A stretch of 64,000 nucleotides of DNA from Thalassospiraceae bacterium LMO-SO8 (GTDB lineage Bacteria; Pseudomonadota; Alphaproteobacteria; Rhodospirillales; Casp-alpha2). The position numbers were made by a program, and so were the translations under genes. The stretch spans positions 434,001 through 498,000 of the forward strand of contig CP134226.1 in NCBI GenBank assembly GCA_031655335.1, given 5' to 3'. How positions within the stretch are numbered: position 1 is the stretch's first letter; the number at the start of each line of letters is the position of its first letter. Under the pieces are notes generated by a model that was given only the letters and a program-made list of their open reading frames with translations, was not told where the DNA came from and did not search any database. Positions 52,471-60,686 of the stretch are shown here, piece by piece.

Positions 52471-53307
52471 ATGTCTGTCGCACTCTCTCCCTTGACCCCA
52501 TCCCTCGGCGTCGAAGCCGTTGGCGTCGACCTCGGCGGCCCGGTCGCATCGGAAGACTTGTCCACCCTGCAAAAGGCGCTGAGCGAGCGCCTTGTCATGG
52601 TCGTACGCGGCCAGAATTTCACGCCCGAACGGTTCCTGGACGCCGCCCGCCTGTTCGGCGACCTGATGCCGCAGCACCTGACCAACATCCTGATGCCGGG
52701 ACATCCGGAAATCGTCGTGCTGGACAGCCGTCAGTCGGACAAGGGCGAGGACGGCAAGGCCATCCCCACCGGGTCGCGCGCCTGGCACACGGACCACACC
52801 AATCACGCCCGCCCGCCCAAGATCACCATGCTGTACGCGGTCAAGCTGCCGTCCAAGGGCGGCGACACCAGCTTCGCCAACATGCAGGCGGCCTATGAGG
52901 GCCTGTCGGCGGAGGAACGCGACAAGCTGAACCCCATGATCACCGTCAACGTGATCGAACAGGACACGGGCAGCGTCGGCGAGGATGCGCGCCAGGCCCT
53001 GACCAAGGCGCCGCAGCGCCATCCCCTGATCCGCACCCATCCGGAAACGGGGAAAAAGGCGATCTATGTCCATCCCGGCAAGACGGAACGCATCGACGGC
53101 ATGGAGCCTGCGGAAAGCCGCGCCTTCATCCAGGACCTTTTGGCCCGCGCCATCACCCCCGACGTCACTTACCGCCACACCTGGCGGCCGGGCGACCTCG
53201 TGCTGTGGGACAACCGGGCGACGCTGCATATCGCGCATCGGGATTACGACGCATCCGAGGGCCGCATCATGCACCGGGTGATCCTGGAAGGCGAAGTGCC
53301 GGTCTAG
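52471..53307 (+). CDS. TauD/TfdA-family Fe(II)/2-oxoglutarate dioxygenase (copy 2)
   Basis: A 278-residue oxygenase. Iron ligands: WHTDHTNHARPPK and LHIAHRDYDASEGRIMHR, the latter with the 2-oxoglutarate arginine. GGAGGAAA precedes the ATG at 52471. The N-terminus MSVALSPLTPSLGVEAVGVD resembles that of copy 1. A thiamine-diphosphate enzyme follows 105 bases later on the same strand, so a two-step oxidation/lyase pathway is conceivable. It belongs to the broad taurine/aryloxyalkanoate group, but the substrate is not fixed by sequence. Confidence 0.93.
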   Translation: MSVALSPLTPSLGVEAVGVDLGGPVASEDLSTLQKALSERLVMVVRGQNFTPERFLDAARLFGDLMPQHLTNILMPGHPEIVVLDSRQSDKGEDGKAIPTGSRAWHTDHTNHARPPKITMLYAVKLPSKGGDTSFANMQAAYEGLSAEERDKLNPMITVNVIEQDTGSVGEDARQALTKAPQRHPLIRTHPETGKKAIYVHPGKTERIDGMEPAESRAFIQDLLARAITPDVTYRHTWRPGDLVLWDNRATLHIAHRDYDASEGRIMHRVILEGEVPV

Positions 53308-53412
53308 GTCGTGCACCCAAGCCCGGGGTTCCAGAAATTTCCATAGATGCTACAACCGCTGTGCAGGCGGCTTCTCGCCATGGCACCGCATTAACACTCA
53401 AGGGGATCGATC

Positions 53413-55026
53413 GTGCGAGGCGCAGACCTTCTCGTTAAGTCGCTGGCGGCCGCTGGCGTGACACGTATTTTCTCACTGTCCGGCAACCAGATCATGCCGG
53501 TCTACGACGCCTGTTTCGACGCAGGCATCGAGATCATCCACACCCGCCACGAAGCCGCCGCCGTGTTCATGGCCGAGGCCTATGCCCAGCTGACCGGCGG
53601 CATCGGCGTCGCCATGGTGACGGCCGGCGGGGGTGCCGCAAACGCCATGGGCGGGCTGTATACGGCCTGGGAATCGGACACGCCGGTGCTGCTGCTGACC
53701 GGCGATTCCCCGGTCGGCCAGGACGGCCGGGGGGCGTTCCAGGAAATGCGCCAGGTGCCGATGACGGCCCCCCTGACCAAGCTGTCGATCCGCCCCGTGC
53801 GGGCCGCCGATCTGGGCAGCGCCACGGCCCGCGCGATCCGCACCGCCACGTCGGGGCGGCCCGGGCCGGTCCATATGTCTCTCGCCTTCGACGTGGTCGA
53901 GGCCGACGCCACGGGCGGCGCCGTGCCCCCGGCCGGCGCCTTCGCGCGCGAGACCATGGCGCTTTCGCCCGAGGACGTCAGGCGCGTCGCCGACGCGGTC
54001 GCCGCCGCCAAGCATCCGATCATCCTGTGCGGGCCGGTTTTGAACACGGCGCGCGGTCCGGGTGTCACGACCAAGCTAGCCGACGCTCTGGACGCCCCCG
54101 TCGTCGTCATGGAAAGCCCGCGCGGCCTGAAGGACCCGTCCCTCGGCAGCATCGCCGGCGTGCTGGCCGAGGCCGACCTAATCGTCACCCTGGGCAAGCG
54201 GGTCGATTTCACCTTGGGCTTTGGGGGCACCAACATCGTCGATCCGGCCTGCAAATGGATCTGCGTCAACGCCGACGCGGACGAGCGCGACCGCGCCCAC
54301 CGCAACCTGGAAGACCGCATCGTCACGGCCCTGGCCGCCGATCCCCGGGACGCGGCGCAGGCGTTGATCGCCCAAGGCGCCGGCGGCACGGCCCATCAGG
54401 CCTGGCGCGCCAAGGCCCGGGACCAGATCGCCCAGCGCAGCTTCGCGCCCGACGCTCCCGGGGCCAACGGAGGCATTTCCCCGGCCCAGGTCTGCGCCGC
54501 CGTGCAGCGCCAGATCGACAAGGCCAAGGACGCCGTGCTGATCATCGACGGCGGCGAGTTCGGGCAATGGGCCCAGGCCGCGACACGGGCCCAAAAGCGC
54601 GTCATCAACGGCATTTCCGGCGTCATCGGCGGTTGCCTGGGGTATGGCGTCGGGGCCAAGAAGGCCGTGCCGGACGCCACCGTATTCGCGCTGATGGGTG
54701 ACGGCACCGTGGGCTTCCATTTCGCCGAGTTCGAGACCGCGGCCCGCGCCGGCACCCCCTATGTGGTGGTGATCGGCAACGACCACCGCTGGAACGCGGA
54801 ACATCAGATTCAGTTGCGCGAATACGGATCCAACCGCCTGATCGGCTGCGAACTGTCGGATGCCCGCTATGACCTGGCCGTCGAGGGCCTGGGCGGACAC
54901 GGCGAATACGTGACCGACCCGGCGGACCTGGACGCGGCGCTGGACCGCGCCGTGGCCAGCGGCAAGATCGCCTGCGTCAACGTGGAACTGGAAGGCCTGC
55001 CGGCCCCCAGCGGCCCGTCGCACTGA
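53413..55026 (+). CDS. Thiamine-diphosphate-dependent enzyme (acetolactate synthase-like)
   Basis: A 537-residue enzyme of the acetohydroxyacid synthase/decarboxylase group, starting at GTG. The N-terminal Pyr domain has the catalytic glutamate Glu47 in HTRHEAAAVFMAEAY; the middle domain is present; the C-terminal PP domain has the GDG motif at 429-431 and ends its ThDP/Mg site at VVVIGNDHRWN. It lacks the regulatory partner gene of biosynthetic acetolactate synthase, and neighbours are catabolic. Candidates include 2-hydroxyacyl-CoA lyase, sulfoacetaldehyde acetyltransferase or benzoylformate-type decarboxylase; none is certain. Confidence 0.92.
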   Translation: MRGADLLVKSLAAAGVTRIFSLSGNQIMPVYDACFDAGIEIIHTRHEAAAVFMAEAYAQLTGGIGVAMVTAGGGAANAMGGLYTAWESDTPVLLLTGDSPVGQDGRGAFQEMRQVPMTAPLTKLSIRPVRAADLGSATARAIRTATSGRPGPVHMSLAFDVVEADATGGAVPPAGAFARETMALSPEDVRRVADAVAAAKHPIILCGPVLNTARGPGVTTKLADALDAPVVVMESPRGLKDPSLGSIAGVLAEADLIVTLGKRVDFTLGFGGTNIVDPACKWICVNADADERDRAHRNLEDRIVTALAADPRDAAQALIAQGAGGTAHQAWRAKARDQIAQRSFAPDAPGANGGISPAQVCAAVQRQIDKAKDAVLIIDGGEFGQWAQAATRAQKRVINGISGVIGGCLGYGVGAKKAVPDATVFALMGDGTVGFHFAEFETAARAGTPYVVVIGNDHRWNAEHQIQLREYGSNRLIGCELSDARYDLAVEGLGGHGEYVTDPADLDAALDRAVASGKIACVNVELEGLPAPSGPSH

Positions 55027-55034
55027 CGGCCGCG

Positions 55035-55061
55035 CGGGCCCGTCCTGCCTGGACGGACCCG
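55035..55061. terminator. Hairpin between convergent ThDP-enzyme and LysR genes
   Basis: CGGGCCCGTCC pairs with GGACGGACCCG around TGCCT, one mismatch in eleven. It lies just past both stops. No U-run, so termination strength is uncertain. Confidence 0.5.
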
Positions 55062-55063
55062 GG

Positions 55064-55975
55064 TCAGGTAACGTTCATGCAGACCCACTGCGGGTCGGCG
55101 AAACGTTTCGCCATGAAATCGACGAAGGCGCGGACCTTGGCCGACAGATGCCGGTTGTGGGGATAGACGGCGTAGATGCCGCGGTCGTCGTCCTCATACT
55201 CGGCCAGGACCTGTTCCAGCCGCCCTTCCACCAGATGGCAGCCGACGATGAAGGTCGGCGAGCGGACGACCCCCACCCCGGCCACGGCGGCGGCGCGCAG
55301 CAGGTCGCCGTTGTTGCCGCGCATGGGGCCGTCGACCCGCACGGCGAACGGGCCGTCCGGCCCCCGGTAACGCCATTCGTTCAGGTTCGACAGATAGCTG
55401 TAAAGCAGGCAGGTGTGATTGCGCAGGTCGTTCGGATGCTTGGGCCGCCCGTGCGCGTCCCAATAGGCCGGCGACGCGCAGGTGGCGATGCGGAACGGCG
55501 CCAACCGCCGGGCGATCAAGGATGAATCCGGCAGTTCGGTGATGCGGATGACCACGTCGTACCCTTCGTCGACCACGTTGACGACCCGGTCGTCGAGGGT
55601 CACGTCCAGGCTGATTTCCGGATAGGCCGACATGAAGTCCGGCAAGGCATCGGCCATGTGGATCATGCCGAAGGACATGGGCAGATTGACGCGCAGGGTG
55701 CCCCGGGGTTCCGCATGCAGGCGGGTGACGGCCAGTTCCGCCTCCTCCGCCTCGGCGACGATGCGCCGGCAACGCTCGTAGAACGCGGCCCCGACCTCGG
55801 TCAGGCTGGAGCGCCGGGTCGTGCGGTTGAGCAGCCGGGCCCCCAGGCGGTCCTCCAGTTTGGCGATCTGCTTGCTGACGGCCCCCTTGGACAGGCCCAT
55901 GGCCCGCGCGGCACCCGTGAAGGTCCCGGTTTCCACCACCTTGGCGAAAACGGCCATACCCGTGAGATGATCCAT
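55064..55975 (-). CDS. LysR-family transcriptional regulator
   Basis: A 303-residue LysR protein: HTH from MDHLTGMAVFAKVVETGTF to about residue 62 (GLSKGAVSKQIAKLEDRLG), effector domain about 90-295. It diverges from the azoreductase gene with 150 bases between, containing AT-rich inverted repeats. LysR regulators beside azoR and quinone reductases often respond to quinones or aromatic compounds (context inference). Converges on the ThDP enzyme gene. Confidence 0.94.
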   Translation of the reverse strand: MDHLTGMAVFAKVVETGTFTGAARAMGLSKGAVSKQIAKLEDRLGARLLNRTTRRSSLTEVGAAFYERCRRIVAEAEEAELAVTRLHAEPRGTLRVNLPMSFGMIHMADALPDFMSAYPEISLDVTLDDRVVNVVDEGYDVVIRITELPDSSLIARRLAPFRIATCASPAYWDAHGRPKHPNDLRNHTCLLYSYLSNLNEWRYRGPDGPFAVRVDGPMRGNNGDLLRAAAVAGVGVVRSPTFIVGCHLVEGRLEQVLAEYEDDDRGIYAVYPHNRHLSAKVRAFVDFMAKRFADPQWVCMNVT

Positions 55976-55984
55976 GCATGTCTC

Positions 55985-56028
55985 ATTGTTTATTTATAGA
56001 AACAATTATATTCCAATTAGGCCAATTG
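55985..56028. promoter_or_regulatory. AT-rich inverted repeats in the LysR/azoR divergent region
   Basis: ATTGTTT (55985-55991) with AAACAAT (56000-56006), and CAATT (56014-56018) with AATTG (56024-56028). These fit LysR recognition and activation sites in a divergent promoter. Within the GC-rich background they stand out clearly. Confidence 0.5.
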
Positions 56029-56125
56029 TCTACAAATACGCCCAAGCGTAGGGTCCCCGTCAACAGCCCGGCCCCGGAAATCCCCGATCCCCGCCGGCCC
56101 ATCAGACCGTTGAAAGGACCCGACC

Positions 56126-56722
56126 ATGAGCATCCTCCTCATCAGTTCCAGCCCCAACCTCGAAGGCTCCAATTCCCGCGCCCTGGCGGAAAATCTGGCC
56201 AATGGCCTGGTCGGTGACGCCCGCGTCGTCGTGCGCGACCTGGGCGCCAATCCGCCGCCGCACCTGGACCAGGAAACCATCGGCGCGTTCTACACGCCGG
56301 AAGCCGACCGCACGGCGGAGCAGAAGCAAAAGCTCGCCCTGTCCGACACGTTGATCGACGAAGTGTTCGCCGCCGACGCCATCGTCATCGCCGCCCCCAT
56401 GCACAACTTCGGCATCGCGTCGTCGCTCAAGGCCTGGATCGATCATGTCGCCCGCATCGGCCGCACGTTCGAGCCGACGGGCCAGGGCCCCAAGGGCCTG
56501 GTGACGGACCGCCCGGTCTATGTCGTGACCACGCGGGGCGGCGTCTACGGCCCCGGCACGCCGTTCAACCACCTGGACCATCTGGAACCCTATCTACGCC
56601 GGGCCTTGAACTTCATCGGGATTGAAAACATCTCGTTCATTTATGCCGAAGGCACGGCCAAGGGCGACGACGGCATCAAGGCCGCCCAGGCGGAAATCGC
56701 GCAGGTCGCCCAGGCGGCCTGA
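56126..56722 (+). CDS. azoR: FMN-dependent NADH azoreductase (quinone reductase)
   Basis: A 198-residue flavodoxin-fold enzyme that reduces azo dyes and quinones by two electrons. Seen: SPNLEGSNSRALAENLANG, the flavin-binding PMHNFGIASSLKAWIDHV, and TTRGGVYGPGTPFNHLD. Length matches AzoR (about 200). First of four rightward genes with related detoxifying functions, divergent from a LysR gene. The glutathionyl-hydroquinone reductase starts 33 bases after its stop. Confidence 0.94.
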   Translation: MSILLISSSPNLEGSNSRALAENLANGLVGDARVVVRDLGANPPPHLDQETIGAFYTPEADRTAEQKQKLALSDTLIDEVFAADAIVIAAPMHNFGIASSLKAWIDHVARIGRTFEPTGQGPKGLVTDRPVYVVTTRGGVYGPGTPFNHLDHLEPYLRRALNFIGIENISFIYAEGTAKGDDGIKAAQAEIAQVAQAA

Positions 56723-56755
56723 GCCACGGCGGACGCAGAATAAGGAGTTAAGGCA

Positions 56756-57751
56756 ATGGGGCTTCTCGTGAACGGCGAATGGCGCGACCAGTGGTACGAC
56801 ACCAAGGCGACCGGCGGCCGTTTCCAGCGCGAGGACGCCGCCTTCCGCAACTGGATCACCGCCGACGGCGGCCCCGGGCCGACCGGCCGGGGCGGCTTCA
56901 AGGCGGAGACCGGGCGATATCACCTCTACGTCGCGGCCGCCTGCCCCTGGGCCCACCGGACCCTGATCTTCCGCGCCCTCAAAGGCCTGGAGGACATGAT
57001 CACCGTAACGGTTGTCGAGCCCCTGATGCTGGAAAACGGCTGGGAAATCGCCCCCGGCGCCGATCCTGTCCTGGGCGCGCGCTTCCTGCATCAGGTCTAT
57101 ACCGCCGCCAAGCCGGACTATACGGGCCGGGTCACCGTGCCCGTGCTTTGGGACAAACGGACGCAGACGATCGTCAGCAATGAATCCGCCGACATTATCC
57201 GCATGTTCAATTCGGCCTTCGACGGCGTCGGCGCCAGGCCGGGCAACTTCTATCCCTGCGACCTGCGGCATGAGATCGATCTGGTCAACGACCGCGTCTA
57301 CCGGACGGTGAACAACGGCGTCTATCGGGCCGGATTCGCCACCTCGCAAGAGGCTTACGGCGAAGCCGTCACGGACCTGTTCCACAGCCTGGACTGGCTC
57401 GAAGACCTGCTTGGCGAAAGCCGCTACCTCACCGGCGACCGCATCACGGAAGCCGACTGGCGGCTGTTCACCACGCTGGTTCGTTTCGATCCGGTCTATG
57501 TCGGCCACTTCAAATGCAACATCCGCCGCATCGCCGACTACCCCAACCTGTCCGGCTTCCTGCGCGAACTTTACCAATGGCCGGGCGTCAAGGAGACCGT
57601 CGATATGGCGGCGATCAAGACCCACTACTACGGCAGTCACAAGACCATCAACCCGACGGGGATCATCCCCGTCGGCCCGGAAATGATCCTGACCGCACCC
57701 CATCGGCGTGGACATCTGCCCCAACGCATGGACATGGGACACGCGTCATGA
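56756..57751 (+). CDS. Glutathionyl-hydroquinone reductase (Xi-class GST)
   Basis: A 331-residue enzyme that uses glutathione to remove the glutathionyl group from glutathionyl-hydroquinones. The nucleophile Cys63 is in AAACPWAHRTLIFRALKGLE, the same position as in the E. coli enzyme. FYPCDLRHEIDLVNDRVY and the C-terminal domain YVGHFKCNIRRIADYPNL are typical. It partners logically with azoR, which produces hydroquinones. It overlaps the NAT gene by four bases (ATGA). Confidence 0.95.
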   Translation: MGLLVNGEWRDQWYDTKATGGRFQREDAAFRNWITADGGPGPTGRGGFKAETGRYHLYVAAACPWAHRTLIFRALKGLEDMITVTVVEPLMLENGWEIAPGADPVLGARFLHQVYTAAKPDYTGRVTVPVLWDKRTQTIVSNESADIIRMFNSAFDGVGARPGNFYPCDLRHEIDLVNDRVYRTVNNGVYRAGFATSQEAYGEAVTDLFHSLDWLEDLLGESRYLTGDRITEADWRLFTTLVRFDPVYVGHFKCNIRRIADYPNLSGFLRELYQWPGVKETVDMAAIKTHYYGSHKTINPTGIIPVGPEMILTAPHRRGHLPQRMDMGHAS

Positions 57752-58584
57752 CGTCCACCAATCCGTTCGACCTCGACGCCTATCTGAAACGGATCGGCTT
57801 TGCCGGCACGGTCGCGCCGACTCTGGAGACGCTGGCAGAGATTCAGGCCCGCCATCCCGCGACGATCACCTTCGAGAATCTCGATTCCCTGACCGGCCGC
57901 GTCCCCAGTCTTGCCCTCGCGGATGTGCAGCGAAAGTTGGTGACCACGGGACGCGGCGGCTATTGCTTTGAGCAGAACCTGTTGTTGCGCCATGCGCTCG
58001 ACGCCATCGGGTTCCGCGTTTCAGGCCTGGGCGCCCGGGTTCTGTGGAATACGCCCACAGGCCCGACCCCGCCCCGCAGCCACATGATGTTGCGGATCGA
58101 CCTGGATGGCGATGTCTACATTGCCGACGTGGGGTTCGGCGGTATGACCATGACCGCGCCGATGCGCCTGAATGCCACGACAACACAGGAAACGCCCCAT
58201 GGACCCTATCGTCTGGTGCCAACCGAAGACCGCCACCGCCTGGAAGCCCGGATCGGCGACCTGTGGCATCCGCTTTATGTCTTTGATCAGGTCGACCAGG
58301 CCAATACCGACTATGAGGTCGGCAACTGGTATGTCGCGACGCACCCGGCCTCCCCGTTCGTCACGACGCTGATCTGCGCCCGGACGGATACGGGAAGACG
58401 CTATGCATTACGCGACACGGAACTAAGCATTCATCACACGGCCGGGCCGTCCGAACATCACCGCCTGGACACGCCCGACGCCCTTCGCGACACGCTTGAA
58501 GCCACCTTCAATCTCAACCTGGCGGGCTTGGACGATCTGGATGCTCGGCTGGCCGCCGTTTGTGCCAAAGCCTCCGCCCCGTGA
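57748..58584 (+). CDS. Arylamine N-acetyltransferase
   Basis: A 278-residue enzyme that acetylates arylamines or hydrazines from acetyl-CoA. The catalytic triad is complete: Cys73 (GRGGYCFEQNLLL), His112 (PPRSHMML) and Asp127 (YIADVGFGG). TFENLDSLTG in the N-terminal domain is diagnostic. The ATG overlaps the stop of the preceding gene. Arylamines are the products of azoreductase action, so the azoR-GHR-NAT order forms a plausible detoxification series. Confidence 0.95.
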   Translation: MTSTNPFDLDAYLKRIGFAGTVAPTLETLAEIQARHPATITFENLDSLTGRVPSLALADVQRKLVTTGRGGYCFEQNLLLRHALDAIGFRVSGLGARVLWNTPTGPTPPRSHMMLRIDLDGDVYIADVGFGGMTMTAPMRLNATTTQETPHGPYRLVPTEDRHRLEARIGDLWHPLYVFDQVDQANTDYEVGNWYVATHPASPFVTTLICARTDTGRRYALRDTELSIHHTAGPSEHHRLDTPDALRDTLEATFNLNLAGLDDLDARLAAVCAKASAP

Positions 58585-58625
58585 TCCGTCGTCGCAACCG
58601 CCGCCCGCCTGAAAGGACCGTTCCC

Positions 58626-59330
58626 ATGATCACCACGACCCCCCTGGAAAACCTGGGCCGCTTCGCCAACGACTGGCTGAACGCGCGCTATCACTTCTCC
58701 TTCGCCAACTACTACGACCCCCAGCGCACGGGCCTGGGCCCGCTTCTGGTGTGGAACGACGACACGGTGCAGCCGGGCCGGGGCTTCGACCCGCACGGCC
58801 ACCGCGACATGGAAATCATCACCTATGTGCGGAAGGGGGCCATCACCCATCAGGACAACCTGGGCAACATCGGCCGCACGGAAGCGGGCGACGTTCAGGT
58901 GATGTCGGCGGGCACGGGCATCCGGCACGCGGAACACAACCGCGAGGACGAGCCGACGACCCTGTTCCAGATCTGGATCGAGCCCAGGGAAACCGGCATC
59001 CCGCCACGCTGGGACGCGCGTAAGTTCCCCAAGGAAAGCCGGGGCGGCAGGTTGGAGGTTCTGGCCTCGGGCCGCGCGGCGGACAAGGACACGGACGCCT
59101 TGGCGATCCATCAGGACGCCGCCGTCCTGGGCGGCACGCTCAAGGCCGGTGAGGAAACCACCCTGACCCTGGCCCCTGGGCGCAGCGCCTATATCGTGCC
59201 CGCCGTGGGTGACATCACCATCAACGGCGTCAAGGCCCCCGAACGCTCGGGCACGGCGGTCACGGACGTGGACAGCATCACCATCCGCGCCGATACCGAC
59301 GCCGAAGTCGTCGTCGTCGACGTGCCCTGA
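58626..59330 (+). CDS. Pirin family protein
   Basis: A 234-residue bicupin with the pirin N-terminal signature GRGFDPHGHRDMEIITYV and metal-binding histidines, followed by GTGIRHAEHNREDEP. Some pirins degrade flavonols such as quercetin; others act as regulators. Its position behind azoR/GHR/NAT suggests a role in aromatic or redox stress. The start at 58626 is preceded by GAAAGGA. 41 bases after NAT. Confidence 0.93.
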   Translation: MITTTPLENLGRFANDWLNARYHFSFANYYDPQRTGLGPLLVWNDDTVQPGRGFDPHGHRDMEIITYVRKGAITHQDNLGNIGRTEAGDVQVMSAGTGIRHAEHNREDEPTTLFQIWIEPRETGIPPRWDARKFPKESRGGRLEVLASGRAADKDTDALAIHQDAAVLGGTLKAGEETTLTLAPGRSAYIVPAVGDITINGVKAPERSGTAVTDVDSITIRADTDAEVVVVDVP

Positions 59331-59419
59331 CCGCCTCCGACCGCTGTTTGCCGGTGCCGCCCGCCGGTGGTATGAAAGCCGTAGCCTAGGTACCTGCCGA
59401 GGTGGAAGGTGAAAATACC

Positions 59420-60220
59420 ATGGCAAGCGCCGGCAAACATGCGGACCTGGACAGCCTGAAAAAGCATGTCGAATTAATTTACACCGGCCGCAGCAAGGCC
59501 GCCCTGCGTTTCCGCCTGGGCCTGCTGACATTCGACCTTGTGATCATCGCAACCTATATTGCCGCGGGCTTCTTCACCCTGCCGCGGGAGATTTATTGGC
59601 TCGACATTTTCTTGGCGACGATTGTCTGCCTCGACCTTTTGGCCCGCGGATGGATCGCCGACAACCGCCTACGGTTCCTGGCGGGTCCGTTCCAATGGGC
59701 TGATCTGGCGGTAATCCTGAGCTTGGTCGCCCCCGTGTTCTTCGGAAATTTCGCATTCCTGCGGGTTCTGAGGGCTCTACGCGTGCTGCGCTCCTACAGG
59801 GTGCTGCAGGAACTGCGCAACGACAGCAGTTTCTTCCGCCGCAACGAAGAGGTCATCCAACGCGGCCTGAATTTGGCGGTCTTCGTTTTCATTGTTTCGG
59901 CTTTCGTCCATGCCGTGCAGGCGGGCCATAACCCTGATATCAAAACCTACACGGACGCCATTTACTTCACGGTCACAGCGCTGACGACAACCGGGTTCGG
60001 CGATATCGTTTTGGTCGGTGAAGACGGACGCTGGCTATCGATCGCCATTCTGATCTTCGGCGTCGGGTTGTTCCTCCGCCTATTGCAGTCAGTTTTCCGG
60101 CCGCCCAAAATCCGCGAGAAATGCGAAGGCTGCGGCCTATTGATGCACGAGCCGGATGCCCTGCATTGCAAGCATTGCGGCCGCGAGATCGCAATCGAAA
60201 CCGAAGGCTCCTCGGGTTAA
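59420..60220 (+). CDS. Voltage-gated-type potassium channel protein with C-terminal zinc ribbon
   Basis: A 266-residue membrane protein. Segments S1-S6 are visible; S4 carries arginines every third residue (R115, R118, R121, R124, R127 in FLRVLRALRVLRSYRVLQE). The pore helix and filter TALTTTGFGD place the filter at about 189-195 with GFG instead of the commoner GYG. After S6 the chain ends in a zinc ribbon with C235-x2-C238 and C250-x2-C253 in place of an RCK domain. The ATG at 59420 with GGAAGGTGA upstream is preferred. The ion could be K+; the GFG filter also occurs in K+ channels. Monocistronic by appearance. Confidence 0.88.
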   Translation: MASAGKHADLDSLKKHVELIYTGRSKAALRFRLGLLTFDLVIIATYIAAGFFTLPREIYWLDIFLATIVCLDLLARGWIADNRLRFLAGPFQWADLAVILSLVAPVFFGNFAFLRVLRALRVLRSYRVLQELRNDSSFFRRNEEVIQRGLNLAVFVFIVSAFVHAVQAGHNPDIKTYTDAIYFTVTALTTTGFGDIVLVGEDGRWLSIAILIFGVGLFLRLLQSVFRPPKIREKCEGCGLLMHEPDALHCKHCGREIAIETEGSSG

Positions 60221-60299
60221 ACAAAGCGGCCGGGCCGGCACCTCGCCGCAACCACGATTGCTCGTTCTCACGGGTCTAACGCCATGACACCTTGGGAGA

Positions 60300-60686
60300 C
60301 TAGGCCGCCGCGACCGCCTCGACCTCGGCCAGCCAGTTGGGCGACGACAGCCCGGCGACGATCAGCAGGCTCGACGCGCAGAGATGCCCGGCCATGAACT
60401 GGTCACGCACCTTGCGCATGACGGCCACATCCTCGGCCCGGGTCAGGAAGATGGTGATCTTGACCAGGTTCGTGCGGTCCATCCCCGCCTCTTTCAGGAT
60501 CTCGCCCAGCTTGAAGAATATCGCCTCCAACTGGCCCTCGATTCCGGCGACGGGCTTGCCGTCACCGTCCGCCCCGACCTGGCCGGAGATATGCAGCCAG
60601 CGCGTGGCGTCCTGAACCTCGGTCGCCAGGGCATAGGCCGAAAACGGCTTGTGCACGGTCGCCGGCTGATGGTTGATCATCTTCAT
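60300..60686 (-). CDS. RidA/YjgF family protein
   Basis: A 128-residue protein of the enamine/imine deaminase family, which hydrolyses reactive 2-aminoacrylate-type intermediates. Seen: HKPFSAYALATEVQ, LHISGQVGADGDGKPVAG, MDRTNLVKITIFLTRAED. The usual catalytic arginine region near residue 105 is not obvious here (FMAGHLCASSLLIVAGLS holds no Arg), so it may belong to a non-deaminase subgroup. The start at 60686 overlaps the oxidoreductase stop (TGATG), indicating coupling. Confidence 0.88.
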   Translation of the reverse strand: MKMINHQPATVHKPFSAYALATEVQDATRWLHISGQVGADGDGKPVAGIEGQLEAIFFKLGEILKEAGMDRTNLVKITIFLTRAEDVAVMRKVRDQFMAGHLCASSLLIVAGLSSPNWLAEVEAVAAA

